Source: an uncultured Sulfitobacter sp. (GTDB lineage: Bacteria; Pseudomonadota; Alphaproteobacteria; Rhodobacterales; Rhodobacteraceae). Taken from it: DNA of 64,000 nucleotides. Position 1 is the first letter of the stretch. Each line of letters starts with the position of its first letter. A program made the position numbers and the translations under genes. The stretch is taken from positions 62,001 through 126,000 of the forward strand of contig CAJJCJ010000001.1 of NCBI GenBank assembly GCA_905182645.1, given 5' to 3'. Positions 58,877 through 64,000 of this stretch are shown here, in pieces. A model generated the notes under the pieces. The model did no database searches, was not told the origin of the DNA, and was given only the letters and a program-made list of their open reading frames with translations.

Positions 58877-60115
58877 ATGTCGTTTTTCAAAAAACTCAAA
58901 GACCGGATGCTTCGGTCTTCTTCCAAAATTGACGAAGGTTTGGACGCGATTGTCAGTGATGGTGGGGCGCCCGCGCCCGAATATATTGACGTCCCCGCGG
59001 TTGAAGCTGAGCCCGTCAGTGTTGAGCCCGTTCATACGGACGCCATTCCAGAGCCCCCTGAGGTCAATTTGACATCAGAGCCGGCCGCTTTGGAACCGGA
59101 ACCTGTTGTCGAAGAACCAATCCCAGAGGTTGCCGAACCCGCGCCTGTCGTCGCCCCGCGTGCTGCGGTGGTCGCGCCGATGACGACGCTAGAGCCGTCC
59201 CCGCTTGAGATTGACCCAGCGCCTGTGAAAACGGGTCTTTTGGGTCGATTGATGGGCCGAGGAGGCGAAAGTATTGTCTTGCGTCGCGCACTTGACGACG
59301 AGATGGTCGAACAGCTTGAAGAGCTACTTATTTCGACCGATATGGGCGTGGACACGGCCCTGCGGGTCACCGCGAATATGGCCGAAGGGCGGATGGGCAA
59401 GAAGCTATCTACCGATGAGATCAAGGCTTTGATGGCCGCTGAAATCGCGCGTATTATGGAACCCGTCGCCCGCCCGATGCCGCTTTATGCCAAAAAACCG
59501 CAGGTTGTGCTGGTGGTCGGCGTCAATGGATCGGGTAAGACAACGACGATTGGCAAACTTGCGAGCCAGTTTAAGGCTGCTGGAAAAACGGTTGTGATCG
59601 CGGCTGGTGACACATTCCGAGCTGCCGCGGTTGAACAGCTTCAAGTTTGGGGGGACCGCGCAGGTGTTCCGGTTTTGACGGCACCTGAGGGGTCCGATCC
59701 GGCAAGTTTAGCATATGATGCGATGGAACAGGCGCACCGCGATGGTGTGGATTTGTTGATGATCGACACGGCTGGTCGGTTGCAAAACCGCGCTGATTTG
59801 ATGGAAGAATTGACCAAAATTGTGCGTGTTATCCGCAAGAAAGATCCCGATGCGCCGCACAATACACTGTTGGTTTTGGATGCAACGACGGGGCAAAATG
59901 CGATCCAACAGGTTAAGGTTTTCCAAGAGCTTTCGGATGTATCCGGCCTCGTGATGACGAAACTAGACGGCACTGCAAAAGGCGGTGTGCTTGTTGCACT
60001 GGCTGATAAGTTCGGACTGCCTATCCATGCGATTGGCGTTGGTGAACAGATTGATGATCTTGCCCCGTTTGATCCTGAAGATTTCGCAAATGCGCTTGTC
60101 GGACGTGATGTCTAG
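58877..60115 (+). CDS. ftsY: Signal recognition particle receptor FtsY
   Basis: A 412-residue GTPase that docks SRP-ribosome complexes at the membrane. An acidic, Pro/Glu-rich A domain (residues 20-115, EPEPVVEEPIPEVAEPAPV) precedes the NG domain. G1 is VLVVGVNGSGKTTTIGKLA near residue 212, then DTFRAAAVEQL, LLMIDTAGRLQNRADLMEEL and LVMTKLDGTAKGG near residues 240-365. I chose ATG 58877 (MSFFKKLKDRM); the open frame upstream lacks support. Confidence 0.95.
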   Translation: MSFFKKLKDRMLRSSSKIDEGLDAIVSDGGAPAPEYIDVPAVEAEPVSVEPVHTDAIPEPPEVNLTSEPAALEPEPVVEEPIPEVAEPAPVVAPRAAVVAPMTTLEPSPLEIDPAPVKTGLLGRLMGRGGESIVLRRALDDEMVEQLEELLISTDMGVDTALRVTANMAEGRMGKKLSTDEIKALMAAEIARIMEPVARPMPLYAKKPQVVLVVGVNGSGKTTTIGKLASQFKAAGKTVVIAAGDTFRAAAVEQLQVWGDRAGVPVLTAPEGSDPASLAYDAMEQAHRDGVDLLMIDTAGRLQNRADLMEELTKIVRVIRKKDPDAPHNTLLVLDATTGQNAIQQVKVFQELSDVSGLVMTKLDGTAKGGVLVALADKFGLPIHAIGVGEQIDDLAPFDPEDFANALVGRDV

Positions 60116-60129
60116 CAGCGACCGTTCTT

Positions 60130-61032
60130 GTGGGTGATTGGATTGTTCAACTTGCGGGGACACCGCAAGGGGCCCAGCTAGCCACAGCGCTGGCGTTGAT
60201 GTCTGCTGTTGCGCACGCTGCATTTGGTGCGCTGCAAAAGGGGCGGTATGACCCCTGGCTAACGCGCGGTGCGATTGACGGTTGGCTTGCCGTGATTTCT
60301 GCGCCTGTGGCTTTGTTTTTGGTGCCTTGGCCCAATGCATTCACCGCATGGATGTTGGCCGGTGCGGTGGTGATCCATTTCATATATAAGCTGACGATGG
60401 CGCTGGCGTATGAAAAGGCGGCCTATACGGTGGTATATCCGGTTGTACGCGGGACTGGTCCATTGGTGACTGTGATTGCGGCATCTGCGATTTTTGGCGA
60501 GCATTTTACGGTTGTTCAATGGATGGGGGTTGCCTGCTTGTCGGGCGGGATTTTGTTGCTCGCGCTGCGAAATTTGTCCGAAGAAACCATCGATAGGGCT
60601 GCGCTGAAAACTGGACTGGCATGGGCGGCTCTCGGCGGCGTGACCGTTGCGATTTATACGACTTGGGACGCGTATGGTATTCGGTCCAGCCTGAACCCGT
60701 TTACGTTTTTGGCATGGTTTTTCTTTGTGACAGCGCTCGACTTTCCAATAATCGCTGTAGTCCGCTATCGCGGGATGTTGACCAAGCCTGATCTTGGGCC
60801 GCTGATGTGGCGCGGATTTGCCGGCGCGTTTATCGCCTGGATTAGCTTTGGTGGTGTCATGCTTGCGACCCGTCTTGATAAAGTTGGCGAGGCGGCGGTG
60901 CTTCGAGAGACATCAACTGTCTTTGCAGCCCTGATCGGATGGTTTATTTTGGGCGAAAAAGTGGGGCCGCGCCGGTTATTTTTGATGGCATTGGTTGCAC
61001 TTGGTGCCGTGATCGTTGAAATGGGCGGATGA
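60130..61032 (+). CDS. DMT/EamA-family transporter
   Basis: A 300-residue membrane protein with about ten helices in two EamA repeats (LALMSAVAHAAFGALQKGRY in the first, GLAWAALGGVTVAIYTTWDA in the second). The start is a GTG 14 bases after the ftsY stop, and its end overlaps the region before ispZ. The ftsY-DMT-ispZ order recurs in Rhodobacterales. The substrate is unknown. Confidence 0.85.
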   Translation: MGDWIVQLAGTPQGAQLATALALMSAVAHAAFGALQKGRYDPWLTRGAIDGWLAVISAPVALFLVPWPNAFTAWMLAGAVVIHFIYKLTMALAYEKAAYTVVYPVVRGTGPLVTVIAASAIFGEHFTVVQWMGVACLSGGILLLALRNLSEETIDRAALKTGLAWAALGGVTVAIYTTWDAYGIRSSLNPFTFLAWFFFVTALDFPIIAVVRYRGMLTKPDLGPLMWRGFAGAFIAWISFGGVMLATRLDKVGEAAVLRETSTVFAALIGWFILGEKVGPRRLFLMALVALGAVIVEMGG

Positions 61033-61043
61033 AGGAGACCTTG

Positions 61044-61646
61044 ATGGCTGAAAAACAGATTAACCCAATTCTAAAACAGGTGCTGGAGCTTGGCCCGACA
61101 TTGGTATTTTTCCTGATCTACCTGCGGATTAAGGATGACGTGTTTACGATTGCTGGTACTGAATATTCTGGTTTCATCGTTGCAACGCTTGTGTTCGTGC
61201 CGATCTTGTTTGTGTCGATGGGTATCCTTTGGCAGTTGACCGGTAAACTTAGCCGAATGCAGGTTTTTACCGCGTTTATGGTGATCTTTTTTGGTGGGCT
61301 CACCGCGTGGTTTAATGATGAGCGATTTTTCAAGATGAAGACTAGCATCGTGTACGGATGCTTTGCTGCCATTTTGGGTTTTGGTCTGCTACGTGGGCGC
61401 AGTTATTTGCGGTACATCATGGAAGATTTCCTACCGATGCAGCAGGAAGGTTGGATGATTTTGACCCATCGTCTGACGTTTATGTTCTTGGGCTTAGCCG
61501 TCGCCAATGAACTGATTTGGCGCACGCAATCCACGGATCTGTGGGTGAAACTGGAAACGTTTGCTTTTCCTGCAGTGCTGTTCTTGTTCTTGTGGTTGCA
61601 GATTGTCGCGCTTCAGAAATACTTGATTGAACCAGATCACGGCTAA
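61044..61646 (+). CDS. ispZ: Intracellular septation protein A (YciB/IspZ family)
   Basis: A 200-residue inner-membrane protein with five to six helices. It opens NPILKQVLELGPTLVFFLIY and has FVSMGILWQLTGKLSRMQVF, GGLTAWFNDERFFKMKTSIV and a conserved WMILTHRLTFMFLGLAVANE. AAGGAG lies six bases before ATG 61044. The family is linked to envelope integrity and septation. It follows the DMT gene by 11 bases. Confidence 0.92.
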   Translation: MAEKQINPILKQVLELGPTLVFFLIYLRIKDDVFTIAGTEYSGFIVATLVFVPILFVSMGILWQLTGKLSRMQVFTAFMVIFFGGLTAWFNDERFFKMKTSIVYGCFAAILGFGLLRGRSYLRYIMEDFLPMQQEGWMILTHRLTFMFLGLAVANELIWRTQSTDLWVKLETFAFPAVLFLFLWLQIVALQKYLIEPDHG

Positions 61647-61966
61647 CGCATTTCGGCGTGACCTGTGGAGTTGTGGCGCATCCCGCGATGTCCAGATTGT
61701 TTATACCTTAACGAATCTACCTGCGCGATTGTCAGGCACGGACGGAACGTGACACCACATCGACCTCCTGCCGCCCACTGAACAACACCTGATACTTTAT
61801 TGTTTAGGAACGAAATTTCAATTTTTTGCCCGCGTGCAAGAGGTGCTGATGTTGCCATGAGCGCCCCAGTTTCGTTCACATCGTTGATCACCGCCTTGGC
61901 TGGACCAAAGGGTGTTCTCATCGTGGTCGGAAACTCGGTACGGTAGCGGTGCGGGCGATATTGCAT
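61643..61966 (-). CDS. PilZ-domain protein
   Basis: A 107-residue single PilZ domain. It has RPHRYRTEFPTTMRTPFGPA (RxxxR-like) near the N-terminus and NDVNETGALMATSAPLARGQ (D/NxSxxG-like) near residue 30, the c-di-GMP-binding elements, although the second motif is N-D-V-N-E-T-G rather than DxSxxG. VQWAAGGRCGVTF follows. It may bind c-di-GMP. It is convergent with ispZ, overlapping by four bases. Confidence 0.8.
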   Translation of the reverse strand: MQYRPHRYRTEFPTTMRTPFGPAKAVINDVNETGALMATSAPLARGQKIEISFLNNKVSGVVQWAAGGRCGVTFRPCLTIAQVDSLRYKQSGHRGMRHNSTGHAEMR

Positions 61967-62044
61967 TGGGTTACTTTCGTTGGGGACAGTGCGACTAGAT
62001 CACCAAATATTTAAGGTTCTGTTACGGTCCAATAACCGCTTTGC

Positions 62045-62073
62045 TTGACGCTGCACTGCAGCAGGTCTAGGAC
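62045..62073 (+). promoter_or_regulatory. Promoter of the metZ riboswitch transcript
   Basis: TTGACG (62045-62050) and TAGGAC (62068-62073) are 17 bases apart. Transcription would begin near 62080, right at the first stem of the SAM-II aptamer. Confidence 0.6.
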
Positions 62074-62078
62074 AGGGG

Positions 62079-62132
62079 CGTGGCGATTTGTTACCGGATT
62101 GCGGGCCACGTTAAATATGCCGCTAAAAAGGG
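62079..62132 (+). promoter_or_regulatory. SAM-II riboswitch
   Basis: The sequence follows the SAM-II consensus closely: a P1 stem GTGGC/GCCAC, loop GATTTG, then ACCGGATTGC, CACGTTAAA and the strongly conserved CGCTAAAAAGGG that forms the pseudoknot. SAM-II binds S-adenosylmethionine and switches off methionine genes in alphaproteobacteria. It lies 80 bases upstream of metZ and just before an intrinsic terminator. Confidence 0.92.
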
Positions 62133-62147
62133 TCACGGGCGTTGCAG

Positions 62148-62180
62148 CCTCGATACCTTTGATCGGTGTCGGGGTTTTTT
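62148..62180 (+). terminator. Intrinsic terminator between SAM-II aptamer and metZ
   Basis: CCTCGATACC (62148-62157) pairs with GGTGTCGGGG (62165-62174), a 10-bp stem with two G-T pairs and a seven-base loop, then six T (62175-62180). Its place in the leader suggests transcription attenuation. Confidence 0.8.
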
Positions 62181-62211
62181 GTTGGCCGATTGCCAACTGG
62201 AGAATAAGATA

Positions 62212-63390
62212 ATGACTACTTGGAGCAAGCGCACCAAAGCCGTCCACACAGGCACCCGCCGCAGCCAATATGGCGAGGTATCAGAAGCGATATTCCTGAC
62301 CCAAGGCTTTGTCTATGAAACCGCAGAGGCTGCAGAGGCCCGTTTTATCAAAGCGGGGACCGACGAATTTATTTATGCGCGTTACGGCAACCCGACTGTG
62401 CGCATGTTCGAAGACCGCTTGGCAGAGATGCTGGGGTATGAGGACTGTTTTGCGTGTAACTCGGGTATGGCGGCTGTCAGCGGCGCGTTGATGGCGCTTG
62501 TGAAGTCCGGCGATCATATCGTGTCATCGCGCGCGCTGTTTGGGTCTTGTTTGTATGTGCTCGAAGACGTTTTAGCGCGGTTCGGCGTCGAAATTACGCT
62601 TGTTGACGGCATGGACAATGCGGCTTGGGACGCGGCCATTCGCCGTGACACGCGGATTGTTTTCTTTGAAAGCATTTCGAACCCCACGCTTGAGGTGGTT
62701 GATATCCGCCACATCGTCAAAGCGGCCCATGCGGTTGGGGCGTTGGTGTTGGCCGATGATGCGATGGCCACGCCGATCTATTCATATGCTTCTGAGTGTG
62801 GTGCTGACCTTGCGATTATTTCCACCACAAAACATGTGGACGGGCAGGGCCGTATGTTGGGTGGTGCGATCTGTGGATCGCGTGATCTGATCCGTGGTCC
62901 GATTGAGACTTATGTTAAACACACTGGTGGCGCGATGAACCCGTTTACCGCGTGGACCCATCTGAAATCATTGGAAACAATCGATTTGCGTGTTCGTGCG
63001 CAGGCTGAGGCCACGGCACAGATCGCGACGGCCTTGGCTGGTCACCCTAAATTGACGTCGGTACGCTATCCGACCCACGCAGATCATCCGCAGCAGGCGT
63101 TGGCTTTGTCCCAATCTGTAGCGGGCGGCACTGTGATAGCATTTGAAGTGGATGGCGGCCGTGATGCTTGTTTCAAATTCCTGAATGCGCTTGAGCTGTT
63201 TACGATTTCCAACAACTTTGCTGATGCGAAATCCATCGTGACCCATCCTGCAACAACGACACACCAGCGGTTGCCGCAGGATCAAAAAGATATGTTGGGT
63301 ATTTCTATGGGGTTAGTGCGTCTTTCGGTCGGGTTAGAGGATCCTGTTGATCTGATCACCGACCTGAAACAGGCGCTTAACGCGATCTGA
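62212..63390 (+). CDS. metZ: O-succinylhomoserine sulfhydrylase
   Basis: A 392-residue PLP enzyme of the Cys/Met metabolism family, making homocysteine from O-succinylhomoserine and sulfide. The opening TKAVHTGTRRSQYGEVSEAI, YARYGNPTVRMFEDRLAEML near residue 50 and the PLP-lysine block IISTTKHVDGQGRMLGGAIC near residue 200 are characteristic. GGAG precedes the ATG. The SAM-II riboswitch and terminator upstream place it under SAM control. It uses homoserine made by Hom at 18-19 kb. Confidence 0.94.
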   Translation: MTTWSKRTKAVHTGTRRSQYGEVSEAIFLTQGFVYETAEAAEARFIKAGTDEFIYARYGNPTVRMFEDRLAEMLGYEDCFACNSGMAAVSGALMALVKSGDHIVSSRALFGSCLYVLEDVLARFGVEITLVDGMDNAAWDAAIRRDTRIVFFESISNPTLEVVDIRHIVKAAHAVGALVLADDAMATPIYSYASECGADLAIISTTKHVDGQGRMLGGAICGSRDLIRGPIETYVKHTGGAMNPFTAWTHLKSLETIDLRVRAQAEATAQIATALAGHPKLTSVRYPTHADHPQQALALSQSVAGGTVIAFEVDGGRDACFKFLNALELFTISNNFADAKSIVTHPATTTHQRLPQDQKDMLGISMGLVRLSVGLEDPVDLITDLKQALNAI

Positions 63391-63474
63391 TTGCGGATTT
63401 GACGCAGGTTGTGGCGTTTTTCACCACGCCCTGCGCTGGCTGATCTGGTATGTAGCCCTACAAGGAGACCGCGT

Positions 63475-64000
63475 ATGACTGATTTACGGGCAACATTGTC
63501 ACGACTCTATCACGAAAATATTGAAAGTTCTGACGGGGTGCCAAGTGGGGTCCAAGACACTGATCTGGACCGTGAGCCAACGCGTGCTGAGGCCGAGGCC
63601 GCTTTGGCGGTGCTGCGCCGTTGGGCGATTGATGTAACGCCAGAAGAGGTGTCGACGCTTGATCCGTTGGTTAGCCGTCTGATCCCGGGCCAAGAGGTCA
63701 GCAATTACCCCGCATTGGCCCGCGCATACCCCGAAGCATTTGAAGTTGATGAGGCCTATAAGGCGTCGATGCCCGACCTGCAGAACGGCCCAAGCAGCCT
63801 GATCCGTGGCACCAAACAGCAAATCCAGCATGTTGGTATCAGCAATTTCCGCCTCCCGATCCGGTTCCATACCCGTGATGGTGGCGATCTGACGCTTGAG
63901 ACCTCGGTCACAGGATCGGTCAGTCTTGAGGCCGAGAAAAAGGGCATCAACATGTCCCGCATCATGCGTACATTCTATAAGCATGCCGAAGAGACGTTTA
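63475..64000 (+). CDS. folE2: GTP cyclohydrolase FolE2 (partial, N-terminal 175 residues)
   Basis: The gene runs off the right edge. AAGGAG lies eight bases before ATG 63475. VQHVGISNFRLPI-like QHVGISNFRLPIRFHTRDGG near residue 118 and VSLEAEKKGINMSRIMRTFY near residue 147 are the FolE2 hallmarks (the Cys/His region follows). FolE2 makes 7,8-dihydroneopterin triphosphate for folate and can work when zinc is scarce. Confidence 0.93.
   Translation, partial: MTDLRATLSRLYHENIESSDGVPSGVQDTDLDREPTRAEAEAALAVLRRWAIDVTPEEVSTLDPLVSRLIPGQEVSNYPALARAYPEAFEVDEAYKASMPDLQNGPSSLIRGTKQQIQHVGISNFRLPIRFHTRDGGDLTLETSVTGSVSLEAEKKGINMSRIMRTFYKHAEETF

Noticed and set aside
1..64000. CRISPR arrays, prophage or conjugative modules, toxin-antitoxin or defence systems
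   Set aside because: I saw no regularly spaced repeats and no cas, phage structural, relaxase or restriction genes in any frame.

Overview
The window looks like a chromosomal segment of an alphaproteobacterium of the Rhodobacterales (Roseobacter group). The reasons are the protein types and gene order (dnaG-rpoD-HlyU, nrdR-ribD-ribE-ribBX-ribH-nusB, SUV3-like helicase-S4 protein-fdxA-carD, ftsY-DMT-ispZ), a tRNA-His without the usual extra G at -1, and a SAM-II riboswitch. The genus cannot be fixed from sequence alone. The heavy IS load and decayed genes would fit an IS-rich genus such as Octadecabacter. The first 7 kb is visibly AT-richer than the rest.

Region 1 (1-7.2 kb) is an accessory catabolic locus. 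It holds the start of a CoxL/xanthine-dehydrogenase-type molybdenum hydroxylase, a divergent MarR regulator with a consensus promoter and palindromic operator, a complete branched-chain-amino-acid-type ABC importer (two permeases, two ATPases, one binding protein) and a half-size EamA transporter. Together these suggest uptake and hydroxylation of an unidentified small organic compound.

Region 2 (7.2-15.1 kb) is an insertion-sequence graveyard. A dead IS3-family element carries an intact IS110-family element and an intact IS30-family element inside it. It abuts a truncated orfA of another IS3 element on the left and a truncated pntB on the right. The pnt (transhydrogenase) operon next to it is ruined by nonsense mutations, a frameshift, a deletion and the IS truncation. 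Beyond it lie two tiny, apparently decaying genes, two more IS3 remnants and the N-terminal stub of a transglutaminase-like gene, up to a tRNA-Glu.

Region 3 (15.1-64 kb) is mostly ordinary, densely packed core chromosome. It contains recJ, glpX, hom; a TetR regulator and a HIBADH-like dehydrogenase; glutamate dehydrogenase; the sarcosine oxidase operon soxBDAG; dnaG and rpoD; an M20 amidohydrolase; and the riboflavin operon with nusB. A scar of a capsule gene lies between ribD and ribE. A structured, probably 6S-like RNA lies on the minus strand between nusB and mmcB. Then follow tRNA-His, rluD, rpoH with a heat-shock-type promoter, pepF and small hydrolases, a SUV3-like helicase, fdxA, carD, purD, xseA, alkB, ftsY, ispZ, and metZ under a SAM-II riboswitch followed by an intrinsic terminator. 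The start of folE2 runs off the right edge.
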